Below are positions 8,529-17,630 of a DNA stretch of 64,000 bases, piece by piece. The stretch lies in contig CALFSX010000171.1 in the NCBI GenBank assembly GCA_937916515.1, forward strand, positions 1 to 64,000, written 5' to 3'. This DNA comes from an uncultured Planctomycetaceae bacterium (GTDB taxonomy: Bacteria > Planctomycetota > Planctomycetia > Planctomycetales > Planctomycetaceae). A program made the translations under genes and the position numbers. The notes beneath the pieces were generated by a model, which was not told the origin of the DNA, searched no databases, and was given only the letters and a program-made list of their open reading frames with translations. The stretch's first letter is position 1; every line of letters starts with the position of its first letter.

Positions 8529-10061
8529 TTATTTTCTAACCACAACAAACCGAGCTGACTCGCCAGACTTGACCAACATCAGGATTCCGTCGCTGTCGGA
8601 TGCGGCATCAATGGCCGCCTTGAAGTCTGCCAGACTTTTTACGGACACCTGGCCGACTTTCAGAATCACCATTCCATCGCTCAGGCCCGCTCTGTCCGCT
8701 GGGCTTCCGGACTTGACGCCAGTGACGACCAGTCCGTTCGTGCCTTCGATACCAAGTTGACTGGCAACATCCGCTGTCAGTTCTGACAACTGCAGGCCCA
8801 GTGCACTTGATGACGGATCGGAACTGCTTTCCTGAGACTGACCGATAGACGCCACGTTGTCGGGCATAGCTTGAACAGTAACGGATAGCTTTGTTCGTTT
8901 GCCGTCGCGAATGACCACGACTTCATGTGCTTCAGTCAAAGACGCACGCTCAACCTGACCTTGCAGGTCTCTGGGACGGCGAATTGCAGTTCCATCAAAT
9001 TCGACAATCACATCACCACTTTGCAGGCCGGATTTTGCCGCTGGACTTCCACTTCGGACGTCTGTCACAACCGCTCCCTTGACAGTATCGAGCCCCAGTT
9101 GCTTTGAAAGCGTATCGTCGATGGCTTGAATGCCGACTCCAAGAAATGCTCGTTGAACCGTTCCGTGCGCCATTAGTTCATCACCGACCCAGCGAGCCAG
9201 GTTAACTGGAATCGCAAAACCAATTCCCTGATAGCCTCCGCTTGTGGTGGAGATTGCTGTGTTGATGCCAACAACCGCTCCATCAAGATTTACCAACGGA
9301 CCGCCACTGTTTCCCGGATTTATCGCAGCATCTGTCTGCAGAAATTCTTCACGATCCGTAATGCCAATGCCGCGTGATTTCGCACTGATGATGCCTGCGG
9401 TTACGGTTTCATCAAGACCAAACGGTGCTCCCACGGCAATGACCCAGTCGCCGATTTCCAGTCCATCACTGTTGCCAATCGTGGCCGCTGGAAGACTTGT
9501 TTTTGATTCGATTTTAACAACGGCAATATCGGTTTTAGGGTCGGTCTTCCATTCTGTGGCTTCAAACTCGCGACCATCGTGAATTTTTACCAGCAGCTTG
9601 TCGGCTCCATTCACAACATGGTTGTTTGTTAGAATGATGCCCGACGAATCAATGATCACTCCGGACCCCATGCCAGACTGTTCGCGACCACGAGGAGCTA
9701 GACGGCTTTCGGGCATGTCTTCGAAGAAGCGTTTGAACATCGGATGGTTGCGAAGTTCTTCCGGAAGATTTCCTTCCTGCATAACGTTGCCGGTTTTAGA
9801 AGCGGATGCAGTCGACCGAATCGTAACAACCGAAGGCAGCACTTTTCCGGAGGCACTGCGGAACGCGTTCGAAAGCGATTTCGCGTGGCTTTGAGATACT
9901 GAGTCGTTGGCGACGGCAGTGGTTGATGTGGCGGCTGTATTCCAGTTGATTGCGGTGCCAGCGTTTGCTTGTCCACTTTCGTGGTTAAACAAAGTGGCTC
10001 CGACGGCAATGGCCGACAGCACTAGTGCTGCCACGATCCAATTTCTTGAGTTACGTTTCAT
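8529..10061 (-). CDS. HtrA/Deg-family periplasmic serine protease with two PDZ domains
   Basis: A 510-residue trypsin-like protease of the Do/DegQ type, handling misfolded proteins in the envelope. A signal or anchor segment spans about 8-25. The catalytic triad is visible: His148 in TNNHVV, Asp178 in TDIAVV and Ser252 in GNSGGPL. PDZ1 is about 285-375 and PDZ2 about 410-505, the second ending with a FVVVRK strand. ATG 10061 is chosen over the upstream 10085 because AGGAG lies 11 nt before it and the hydrophobic segment then starts normally. The sigma factor gene follows on the same strand, which suggests, but does not show, a shared envelope-stress role. Confidence 0.92.
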   Translation of the reverse strand: MKRNSRNWIVAALVLSAIAVGATLFNHESGQANAGTAINWNTAATSTTAVANDSVSQSHAKSLSNAFRSASGKVLPSVVTIRSTASASKTGNVMQEGNLPEELRNHPMFKRFFEDMPESRLAPRGREQSGMGSGVIIDSSGIILTNNHVVNGADKLLVKIHDGREFEATEWKTDPKTDIAVVKIESKTSLPAATIGNSDGLEIGDWVIAVGAPFGLDETVTAGIISAKSRGIGITDREEFLQTDAAINPGNSGGPLVNLDGAVVGINTAISTTSGGYQGIGFAIPVNLARWVGDELMAHGTVQRAFLGVGIQAIDDTLSKQLGLDTVKGAVVTDVRSGSPAAKSGLQSGDVIVEFDGTAIRRPRDLQGQVERASLTEAHEVVVIRDGKRTKLSVTVQAMPDNVASIGQSQESSSDPSSSALGLQLSELTADVASQLGIEGTNGLVVTGVKSGSPADRAGLSDGMVILKVGQVSVKSLADFKAAIDAASDSDGILMLVKSGESARFVVVRK

Positions 10062-10590
10062 AACACTTGTCTCCTGTTGGTACATTTTTTTTGTGTTTGG
10101 GTAGTCTTATGGAAGGTCGGTTTCGTCATTCGTGCTGGTGTTGGGCTGATGAGTTCGGCGTTACCAGATGTCTCATCAGTTATTGACAGCGGCATTGTCA
10201 GGCCTGTTCCGAACATCCTGTCTCAGCACACAACTTTGCTGACTGGCAGATTGAATAAGCACACGTTATGCCAAAGTCGGATTTTGCCGGAACCTAAGCA
10301 AAATTCGGACATTGCCGGTTTTCGAAGCGGAGTTCAGGACGTGGCAGATGGCCCCGTTCTTGCTAATAGGTTGTCGCGATCAGCGTTTTTCCGGTGAATC
10401 CGCGTCGTTGGCTGCAGGTCGTCAGCAGTTTCAGGTTTAGCGAGGCATTTTGCCCCACGGGGAAAAATGTCCCGTTGAACAGGCGGTGGTCAAAATTCGT
10501 TCACGCTGCAAGCTGGATGATCGGCTGGGTTTTCCACGTGGCGTTGTGATGAGTTTTTCTTTCGGTGAGATTCCGGCTACAGTGGTCTGG
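10062..10590. other. Divergent intergenic region, HtrA / VIT transporter
   Basis: About 530 bp. Short open frames here have no recognisable product. A 24-nt imperfect palindrome at 10446-10469 (CATTTT and CCCC paired with GGGG and AAAATG, one mismatch per arm) is the only clear structure. Promoters for both flanking genes should lie here, but I cannot place them with confidence. Confidence 0.4.
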
Positions 10591-11283
10591 ATGATACATA
10601 AAGAAAATCACCGCTCAGACCGCATTGGCTGGTTGCGAGCATCCGTGCTTGGTGCGAATGATGGCATTCTTTCCGTGGCCAGTTTGGTTGTTGGAGTTGC
10701 CGCCGCAGACGCTGATCCCAAGGGCATTTTACTGGCTGGCATTGCTGGACTGACAGCGGGAGCCATGTCGATGGCTGCTGGCGAATATGTTTCGGTGAGT
10801 TCTCAGGCTGACACGGAAAACGCGGATCGGGCGCGAGAAGCGAAAGAGCTGGAAGAAACACCGGAAGCGGAACTTATCGAACTGACGAACATCTACATTG
10901 GTCGTGGTCTGGACGAAGATCTTGCAAAACAGGTGGCCATCAAGTTTACGGAATTTGATGCACTCGGAACCCATCTGCGCGATGAATTAGGAATTACCGA
11001 AGAGCTTGCGGCAAGACCTATTCAGGCCGCCTTTGCTTCAGCAATTTCGTTTGCAGTAGGAGCCGCTTTGCCATTGCTGGTTGTTGTGTTTGTACCTCGT
11101 TCGTACATGGTGAGCAGTGTTGTGGTGGCGACAGTTGCTTCACTTGGAGTGTTGGGTGGACTCTCGGCCTGGGCTGGCGGGGCGGGAGTGTTGAAAGCCG
11201 CGTCGCGAGTTGCATTCTGGGGGCTGGCTGCCATGGCAACCACATCGCTGATTGGTTGGCTGTTTGGCGTTTCTGTTGAATAG
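10591..11283 (+). CDS. VIT1/CCC1-family iron/manganese transporter
   Basis: A 230-residue inner-membrane protein of the vacuolar iron transporter family, expected to move Fe2+ or Mn2+ out of the cytoplasm. The N-terminus HKENHRSDRIGWLRASVLGANDG is close to the family signature. It is followed by TM1-2 (SVASLVVGVAAA, then GIAGLTAGAMSMAAGEYVS), a cytoplasmic Glu-rich metal-binding region (about 80-135) and three C-terminal TM segments. The start is uncertain. The frame opens at 10450, with an ATG at 10549. ATG 10591 is chosen because the family motif begins just after it and the length matches the usual 230 residues; neither ATG has a strong ribosome site. Confidence 0.88.
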   Translation: MIHKENHRSDRIGWLRASVLGANDGILSVASLVVGVAAADADPKGILLAGIAGLTAGAMSMAAGEYVSVSSQADTENADRAREAKELEETPEAELIELTNIYIGRGLDEDLAKQVAIKFTEFDALGTHLRDELGITEELAARPIQAAFASAISFAVGAALPLLVVVFVPRSYMVSSVVVATVASLGVLGGLSAWAGGAGVLKAASRVAFWGLAAMATTSLIGWLFGVSVE

Positions 11284-11454
11284 CCGCTTTTCAGCGACAC
11301 TCAGGCATGCTGGAAATCTGTGGAGAAACACGTCTCCAACTCCAGCCGGGCAGTCCGTTTCGAAAACCTGCTGTCGGAACTTTTAAAGGTTCTTGCACTT
11401 GATGACGTTACGGCGACCTGCGATCAGCTATAACTCTGTGAAATTCAATCACGG

Positions 11455-12765
11455 ATGGATGATGATATGTCTGAGATTTCCGGTAAACAAACACGATACC
11501 ACGAAACCGTTCGGCAGCTGTCGGACCGACTTGTTCGCGCCCAGCAGGAAATTCGAGTACTGGATGCGATTAAGTGGGATGAAACCATAGAGCAGCAGTT
11601 CTTCGCTCAGAAGTGTCGAGAACTACCTGCCGTCAATCAGCAGTACTACGTCGATCGACCACTGCCATTTGACGTGGAAAAGAAGCTGACGGAACTGGAA
11701 GAACTGGAGCTCGACATCCAGAGGCAGCTGGGTGAGTACAACCCGATTGCCGTGATTATGCGGCGGATGTGTCGCGAGTATGAAATCGTTATTGAGATGT
11801 TGGCAGCGCGAGGAACTCCGGCCTTCACTCGCAAGTCTCGAGACTTGTACGGCAGCGCAGACGATGTGTTTTACGCTGGTGAGCCAACGCTGGCAGACCT
11901 TGGCCGGATGATGTCGGAGGCTCTGGATTCTATTGAACAGCATAGTCCGGAGCTAACAGAACAACGATCGATTCCGGCTGAAGATGCGGTTCAGATGCTG
12001 CAGCAGCGGCTGAACGAATCGATGCCAAACACAGATCAGCCAATTCGCGTGCAGCTAAGCGACGGGATTGTGGCAGATGCTGCGGCGGGGGCAGACTACA
12101 TCAAACTGCGCAAGGGAGCGATGTTTAATGTTCGCGATATACGCCTGCTGGAAGTTCATGAAGGATGGGTGCATTTGGGCACAACGTTAAACGGAGTTCA
12201 GCAGCCGTATTGTACGTTTCTAAGCAAGGGGCCGCCGTCTTCCACAGTGACTCAGGAGGGGCTGGCGATCCTTACGGAGCTTGTTACGTTGAGCTCTTTT
12301 CCTGACCGAGTTCGCAGAGTGACCAACCGAATTCGCGGAGTTGCCATGGCGGAAAATGGGGCCGACTTCCTGCAGGTTTACGAATTCTTTCGCAGTCAGA
12401 ACTATCAGGAACATGACAGCTTCAGCCTGGCTTCCCGCATCTTCCGGGGTAGTATACCAGCGGGTGGCCCCTTTACGAAGGACCTGAGCTACAGTAAAGG
12501 GTTCGTGCTGGTGTATAACTACATCAGCATTGCCGTGCGACGGGGGCGACTAAACCGCATTCCAATGTTGTTTTGCGGCAAGGCAACTCTGGCCGACTTA
12601 AAGCCACTTCAAAACGCAGTGGAAGAGGGATTGGTGATTCCTCCCAAATTTGTCCCCGCTCAGTTTGCAGACGTGCATGCTTTGAGCGCCTGGATGTGCT
12701 ATTCCAATTTTCTGCGTCATCTGGATCTGACGCGAATTGAAAAAGATTACGAAAGCATTCTGTAG
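11455..12765 (+). CDS. QEGLA-motif (DUF1704/MATCAP-like) metallopeptidase
   Basis: A 436-residue protein of the family once named flavohemoglobin expression-modulating QEGLA-motif proteins. The family is related to eukaryotic MATCAP tubulin carboxypeptidases. The zinc-peptidase signature HEGWVH is at 235-240 and the naming motif QEGLA at 267-271; together they would supply two His and a Glu for zinc plus the catalytic Glu. The N-terminal part has helical, Glu-rich stretches (about 10-110) and no signal peptide, so it is cytoplasmic. The bacterial substrate is unknown. A second in-frame ATG at 11467 is an equally plausible start. The FMN glutamate-synthase-like gene follows after about 60 bp on the same strand and may be co-transcribed. 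Confidence 0.85.
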   Translation: MDDDMSEISGKQTRYHETVRQLSDRLVRAQQEIRVLDAIKWDETIEQQFFAQKCRELPAVNQQYYVDRPLPFDVEKKLTELEELELDIQRQLGEYNPIAVIMRRMCREYEIVIEMLAARGTPAFTRKSRDLYGSADDVFYAGEPTLADLGRMMSEALDSIEQHSPELTEQRSIPAEDAVQMLQQRLNESMPNTDQPIRVQLSDGIVADAAAGADYIKLRKGAMFNVRDIRLLEVHEGWVHLGTTLNGVQQPYCTFLSKGPPSSTVTQEGLAILTELVTLSSFPDRVRRVTNRIRGVAMAENGADFLQVYEFFRSQNYQEHDSFSLASRIFRGSIPAGGPFTKDLSYSKGFVLVYNYISIAVRRGRLNRIPMLFCGKATLADLKPLQNAVEEGLVIPPKFVPAQFADVHALSAWMCYSNFLRHLDLTRIEKDYESIL

Positions 12766-12827
12766 TCGTGTTTTTCGGTTTAGTTTGAATTGTGATTGAG
12801 TGCCATCCTGTTGCTGGGTAGTTGGAC

Positions 12828-14363
12828 ATGTTTTGGATGACTGTTGCCGGGATTTTTTTCACGATTGTTCTGCTGGTTGCGATCTACGATGTCACGCAGA
12901 AGAAGCACGCGATTCTTCGCAATTTTCCGGTGCTGGGACACTTCCGATTTTTGATTGAATCGGTGGGTCCGGAATTTCGTCAGTACATTGTTGCCAGTAA
13001 TGATGAAGAGCGTCCTTTCACTCGCGACCAGCGTAGTTGGGTTTATGCATCTGCAAAAGCGGAGAACAACTATTTCGGGTTCGGTTCAGACAGCGAGATG
13101 GAGCGATCGTCGAACTATCTGATTATCAATCACAACACCTTTCCGATGTTGGCGCCGCACAAAGGCGACCCGGGCTACGATCCCGAATACAGGCTTCCCT
13201 GCGCTAAGGTTTTGGGAGGCTATCGGCAGCGAAGGAAAGCGTTTCGACCAGCATCTGTCGTGAACATCTCGGGCATGAGTTATGGATCGCTAAGTGCGCC
13301 GGCGGTGGCGGCTTTGAATAAGGGAGCAGCATTGGCCGGTTGTCTGCAAAGCACCGGTGAAGGCGGAATTTCACCCTATCATCTCCACGGCGGCGACCTT
13401 GTCTGGCAGATCGGCACTGGCTATTTCGGCTGTCGATCCTCTGACGGCAGCTTCAACTTAGACAAGTTGCGAGAAACGATCGCCAGGTGTCCTCAGGTGA
13501 CATCGATTGAAATAAAGCTAAGCCAGGGCGCAAAGCCAGGAGCTGGGGGAATTCTTCCGCAGTCGAAGATCACCAAAGAGATTGCTGAAATTCGTGGCAT
13601 TCCCATGGATCGCGATTGTGTCAGCCCGGCGGCTCATACGGCCTTTCGCAATGCCGATGGGCTGCTTGATTTTGTTGAACAGATCGCCGATGAGACCGGC
13701 TTGCCAGTTGGCATAAAGTCTGCCGTCGGGCAAATGAGCTTTTGGTACGATCTTGCCAGGTTGATTGATACAACTAATCGTGCTCCTGATTTTATTACAA
13801 TTGATGGTGGAGAGGGTGGCACTGGTGCGGGGCCGCTGGTGTTCGCTGATCATGTTGCTCGCCCGTTTAAAAAGGGGTTTAGCCTGGTCGAACGAACGCT
13901 GCGTGAACGTGGCGTTTCAGAGAAGATTGTCATGATCGGTTCTGGGAAACTGGGGTTCCCGGAATCTGCGTTGTTTGCGTTTGCTTTGGGGTGTGACATG
14001 GTGAATGTCGCCCGAGAAGCCATGCTGGCTGTTGGCTGCATTCAGGCTCAAAAGTGTCAAACCAATCATTGCCCAACGGGTGTTGCCACACAGAATCGCT
14101 GGCTGATTCGTGGCCTCGATCCGACTCTCAAGTCAGCTCGGGTTGCCAACTATGTGCTGAATCTTCGTAAAGAAATCATCGCGCTAAGTCGAGCCTGCGG
14201 AGTTCCTCACCCCGCACTGGTGACGGCTGACGATCTGGAAATCATGGACGGGCATTTTGGAGCTCGCACGGTTACCGATCTGTTCGGCTATGAGAACGGT
14301 TACGGTCTGCCTTCGGAAGCGGACCGTCAACAAATTGTTGAACTGATGCAATCACGCCGCTGA
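12828..14363 (+). CDS. FMN-binding glutamate synthase family protein
   Basis: A 511-residue, membrane-anchored protein with a glutamate-synthase FMN/Fe-S domain (GltB central-domain type). A TM helix lies near residues 2-20. The barrel shows MSYGSLSAPAVAALNKGA, STGEGGISPYH, the long loop KLSQGAKPGAGG and IDGGEGGTGAGP. The C-x5-C-x4-C pattern in CIQAQKCQTNHC matches the [3Fe-4S] ligands of glutamate synthase. The glutaminase domain is absent, so it is a stand-alone oxidoreductase, possibly using ammonia or acting on another substrate; its role is not established. The start is ATG 12828; a TTG at 12822 is in frame. The M41-type gene follows after 17 bp, consistent with an operon. Confidence 0.88.
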   Translation: MFWMTVAGIFFTIVLLVAIYDVTQKKHAILRNFPVLGHFRFLIESVGPEFRQYIVASNDEERPFTRDQRSWVYASAKAENNYFGFGSDSEMERSSNYLIINHNTFPMLAPHKGDPGYDPEYRLPCAKVLGGYRQRRKAFRPASVVNISGMSYGSLSAPAVAALNKGAALAGCLQSTGEGGISPYHLHGGDLVWQIGTGYFGCRSSDGSFNLDKLRETIARCPQVTSIEIKLSQGAKPGAGGILPQSKITKEIAEIRGIPMDRDCVSPAAHTAFRNADGLLDFVEQIADETGLPVGIKSAVGQMSFWYDLARLIDTTNRAPDFITIDGGEGGTGAGPLVFADHVARPFKKGFSLVERTLRERGVSEKIVMIGSGKLGFPESALFAFALGCDMVNVAREAMLAVGCIQAQKCQTNHCPTGVATQNRWLIRGLDPTLKSARVANYVLNLRKEIIALSRACGVPHPALVTADDLEIMDGHFGARTVTDLFGYENGYGLPSEADRQQIVELMQSRR

Positions 14364-14380
14364 TTTTGTAACCTTGCGCA

Positions 14381-14920
14381 ATGAATGACGATCACTCTAT
14401 CCCGAATCCCAGCGACAGTCTGGTTTCAAAATCGGAACTCATGGCCCTGAAGGCGACCGCCTATCACGAAGCGGGGCATGCCGTGATGGCCTATCTGATC
14501 GGTCGTCCGGTTGAAAAGGTGACGATTTCTCCCGCACAACTACAGACTGGCGGCAGTCGGTTGGGGGCCTGCAAGATTCAGAAGGGACGCACCAAATCGT
14601 CGAAAGATGAACTGGAAGATGAAGTTTTGATTCTGCTGGCAGGCATGGTGGGCGAAAGTCATGTAACAAATCGCTATTGCCAGGAAGGTGCATCGCAGGA
14701 TTTGCGAGCCGTACGACGCCTGTTGGAAAAGCGAGCGACCAGCGAACGTCAATTGGACAAGCTGGCTCGCCGGATGTTGGATAAGACCGAACACGTTCTG
14801 AATGACGAATCGAACGCAAGGGCAATTCAATTGATTGCTGACGCACTGATGAACGACGAAACGATCAGCGGTCGAGCTGTGAAGCATCTGTTTGAACAGG
14901 CTGTGAGGTCTGTTCGTTAG
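14381..14920 (+). CDS. Stand-alone M41 (FtsH-type) peptidase domain protein
   Basis: A 179-residue protein containing only the zinc-peptidase half of FtsH. HEAGH is at 29-33, and Asp107 in GASQDLRAVRRLL stands where FtsH places its third zinc ligand. Helices resembling the FtsH C-terminal bundle follow. There is no AAA ATPase domain and no membrane segment, so if active it would be a soluble, ATP-independent protease or would dock on a separate unfoldase. It begins 17 bp after the glutamate-synthase-like gene, on the same strand, and probably shares its mRNA. It converges with the OleC-like gene. The assignment to M41 is firm at motif level; the function is inferred. Confidence 0.8.
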   Translation: MNDDHSIPNPSDSLVSKSELMALKATAYHEAGHAVMAYLIGRPVEKVTISPAQLQTGGSRLGACKIQKGRTKSSKDELEDEVLILLAGMVGESHVTNRYCQEGASQDLRAVRRLLEKRATSERQLDKLARRMLDKTEHVLNDESNARAIQLIADALMNDETISGRAVKHLFEQAVRSVR

Positions 14921-14976
14921 CTAAACTGCTTAGCATGTTGGGTGCGATTTCCAAAAGGCTCTCGCGGGCACCGTAT

Positions 14977-16644
14977 CTAGCTGATCGGCTGCTTTGCCGC
15001 CCATTCGCCCAGGGCTTCTCTGTTGATTTTAACGTTGTGTCGAGTATCAACGGGCAGTGATCTGTGGAACAGAATCTTCTGGATACCCTGCGTTAGTTTA
15101 TTTTCCGAGCCGAGTTCAAGCAGTTGTGTGCGCAGCAGATTTTCCGCGGCTGAGTCTTGTGGGAAGGCACCCTTTTCTGGTTCCGCAACAATCACGGGAA
15201 CTTGCTGCCCGTATTCACCGATGCCGACCAACGCACAACGGTAGATGCTCTGGTGCTGATTAAAAATCGCTTCACAGCGGACGGAATACAGAGGCCCATT
15301 GGACGTGAATACGATGTGTGCCTTTCTTCCGCAAAACCAAAGTCGTTGCTGTTGGTCGAAGTAGCCCGTGTCACCCATGCGATGCCAAAACGTGTCGCCA
15401 TCTTTGATTTTGGCGAGCGTCGTTCCTTCGGGTCTGCGGAAGTATTCTCGAGTCGCCACTGGGCCTTTGACGATGATCTCACCGATTTCTCCATGACTGC
15501 ATTGCTGTGCGTCAGTGATGTTTTCGATCCGTTCGAACGTGACTTTCACGATTCGGACTTCCATGCCATCAAACACCGTGCCAACGCATGTGCCAGCACC
15601 GGTCGCTGTTTGTTGAGCCGTTTCCTTTAATACCTGTCGACCTCCAATAGACGCCACCGGAAGGCATTCCGTCGCGCCGTACGGTGTGAAGATATCAGCG
15701 TCTTCCGATAATGCATTCGTCATGCGCCGCAGTACATGATTGGGGACAGGTGCTCCGGCTGACAGAACTCGACGAAGTGTAGGCAGTTTTATAGCGTGCT
15801 TTTCGCAGTATCTTCCAACCGTGTTCCACAGTGCGGGAGACCCGAACGCCTGTGTGACGTGCTGATTGTTGATGGCTTCCAGAATTTTAACGGGATCAAC
15901 CAGCGCTGGCTTTGTCGGATTCATATCCGGAATCACCGTTGTGACCTGCATTGCGGTATTGAACAAGGCGAACAATGGGAAGCCAGGCAGATCGACTTCC
16001 CCCGGCTCTATTCCAAATCGATCGCGAATCAGGTCAACCTGGGCATCGAACATGCCGTGTTCGTACTGAACTCCTTTGGGTGGCCCGGTGCTGCCGCTGG
16101 TGAAGATGATGGCAGCCGGATCTGTTGCCAGTGTTTGCGGTAGTTCGACGTGAGACGTTTGTCCAAGCTTGACCAGTTCGCAATACGAGGGGCAGCCGAG
16201 TCGCCTGTTTTTGGGGCCCACAACGATATTAAGCCGTGCCTTGGCGTAACGTCGAAATTTCAGGCGACGAACAAAGTGAACCAACGGAATGGCGATGAAC
16301 CCATGTGGTTCTGACTGATCCAGGCAGTGGAACACGTTGGATCGACCCATGCCCGGATCAATCAACGTGCACACTGCTCCGGAGCGAAAAATTCCGAACG
16401 TAAGTGCGATTGATTCCAGCGATGGCGGTACAAACATCGCCAGGCGGTTTCCTGGCCGTACTCCCAGACTGATCAGTCCTTTGGCAATATGGTCGGCTTC
16501 CTGATCGAGTTGCGAAAACGTCAGGTGAGTGTAGGAGACTCTGCCAGCCGAATCGCGACCTTCCGGAAAGACAACCGCCTTTTGATGCGGTGTGGCCAGG
16601 GCGGCATGACGAAGGCGGTCGGCGATATTTTTAGCTTGGGGCAT
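14977..16644 (-). CDS. OleC-like AMP-dependent synthetase/ligase
   Basis: A 555-residue adenylate-forming enzyme of the ANL superfamily. The ATP-binding loop is [12 protein letters not shown] (about 183-194). The motif YGATECLP and the later GDTGYFD and GRK segments are the usual adenylation core motifs. The N-terminus ([17 protein letters not shown]) and [17 protein letters not shown] most resemble OleC, the beta-lactone synthetase of long-chain olefin biosynthesis, rather than a classical fatty-acyl-CoA ligase. The usual partners OleA, OleB and OleD are not in this window, so a different acyl-activating role remains open. No clear ribosome site precedes the ATG. It converges with the M41 gene and is divergent from csrA. 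Confidence 0.75.
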   Translation of the reverse strand: MPQAKNIADRLRHAALATPHQKAVVFPEGRDSAGRVSYTHLTFSQLDQEADHIAKGLISLGVRPGNRLAMFVPPSLESIALTFGIFRSGAVCTLIDPGMGRSNVFHCLDQSEPHGFIAIPLVHFVRRLKFRRYAKARLNIVVGPKNRRLGCPSYCELVKLGQTSHVELPQTLATDPAAIIFTSGSTGPPKGVQYEHGMFDAQVDLIRDRFGIEPGEVDLPGFPLFALFNTAMQVTTVIPDMNPTKPALVDPVKILEAINNQHVTQAFGSPALWNTVGRYCEKHAIKLPTLRRVLSAGAPVPNHVLRRMTNALSEDADIFTPYGATECLPVASIGGRQVLKETAQQTATGAGTCVGTVFDGMEVRIVKVTFERIENITDAQQCSHGEIGEIIVKGPVATREYFRRPEGTTLAKIKDGDTFWHRMGDTGYFDQQQRLWFCGRKAHIVFTSNGPLYSVRCEAIFNQHQSIYRCALVGIGEYGQQVPVIVAEPEKGAFPQDSAAENLLRTQLLELGSENKLTQGIQKILFHRSLPVDTRHNVKINREALGEWAAKQPIS

Positions 16645-17200
16645 GGTTCAGTTCAGTTCGCAAATCTGCTTTGAGTTGCCGGATTGTACTAAGAACAGGT
16701 CCAGCTGGACGGGCTCATGGCATTTATGCTCAATAGACGGTTCGTTTTCAACGTCGGAGTGCGTCCGAGTTTCATTGACGGAATCAAACAGTCCTTCGCA
16801 TGAGCGTGCCACGATCGTTTATTGATGTACCTACGGTTAGCTGTTGCCTGATTTCGAGGGCATCAGGAGTAGTCAGTACAGGCTGAATTTTCCAAAACGG
16901 AATTGCCGTCACCATTGTTACATTTAGTACATCAGGATGCGTCAAAGGCGTTGCTGTAGGAACAAACCGGCACAACTTGCAGGGATAGAGTTCGCAGTGC
17001 GGCAATTTTCGCAGAAAGCCATCGCGTCTGACCGAATTAGTGCCTTAGACTCAAACGCGACGGACGGATGGCGTCCATAACAGACGGACACTGCGTTCTT
17101 AATTTGGCACGGCTTGCCCTGTTGACTGCGACTGTAGCAGTTGACGATGCTGGGGACGGGCGGCGATCGTTCAAGAAGAAAGATTGACCGGGGACTTGAA
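16645..17200. other. Divergent intergenic region, OleC-like / csrA
   Basis: About 555 bp with no supportable gene. The last 50 bp form the csrA leader, with two GGGGAC motifs (near 17153 and 17191). Nothing else was recognised. Confidence 0.5.
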
Positions 17201-17389
17201 ATGCTTGTACTTAGTCGAAAAAAAGATGAGAAGATTGTAATCGGCGATTCCATCACATTGATGGTAATTGAAATTCGAGGCGACAAAGTTCGTCTTGGAA
17301 TCGATGCTCCCCGAGACGTGACAGTCCACCGTGAAGAAATTTATGAGGCGATCAAACGCGAATCGTCTGAGCAACCTAAAGCTGAATAG
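17201..17389 (+). CDS. csrA: Carbon storage regulator CsrA
   Basis: A 62-residue RNA-binding post-transcriptional regulator. The family start [16 protein letters not shown] is near-perfect, followed by the strand [22 protein letters not shown]; Arg44 in the APRDV-HREE region matches the RNA-binding residue of characterised CsrA proteins. It binds GGA motifs in mRNA leaders and usually blocks translation. The frame is open back to 17141, but ATG 17201 matches the family exactly. Its own leader has GGGGAC overlapping the ribosome site, which would allow self-repression. No fliW or flagellar gene is adjacent. A structured palindrome follows at 17410. Confidence 0.95.
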   Translation: MLVLSRKKDEKIVIGDSITLMVIEIRGDKVRLGIDAPRDVTVHREEIYEAIKRESSEQPKAE

Positions 17390-17409
17390 AGTTGCCCGCT
17401 GAATCTGAT

Positions 17410-17459
17410 GCGACTGGCATGTTGCCGCTTCTGATAGCGGAATTCTGACAGCAGTCGCG
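17410..17459 (+). other. Nested stem-loop after csrA
   Basis: An outer pair GCGACTG (17410-17416) / CAGTCGC (17453-17459) encloses an inner CCGC/GCGG hairpin whose 3' side continues into GGAATT. No T-tract follows. It could end the csrA transcript or be a structured 3' end. The call is weak. Confidence 0.3.
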
Positions 17460-17630
17460 ATGCTGATTCTGCACGGAAAACAATTAACTCGGCTTAATGC
17501 GGCGCAGTGCTGTGAGCTCGTTTTTTGCCGAGTAGTGATTGCCTCCCCAAACGTCACGCATTTTCGCATGCACGTAGTTGCAATTGACGTGCGAGCGTGA
17601 AACCTGAAGAGTTATTGCCTTAGGCTTGTT

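Noticed and set aside
10077-10397. 106-codon frame between the HtrA and VIT genes
   Set aside because: No recognisable domain or composition of a real protein; it overlaps the HtrA leader.
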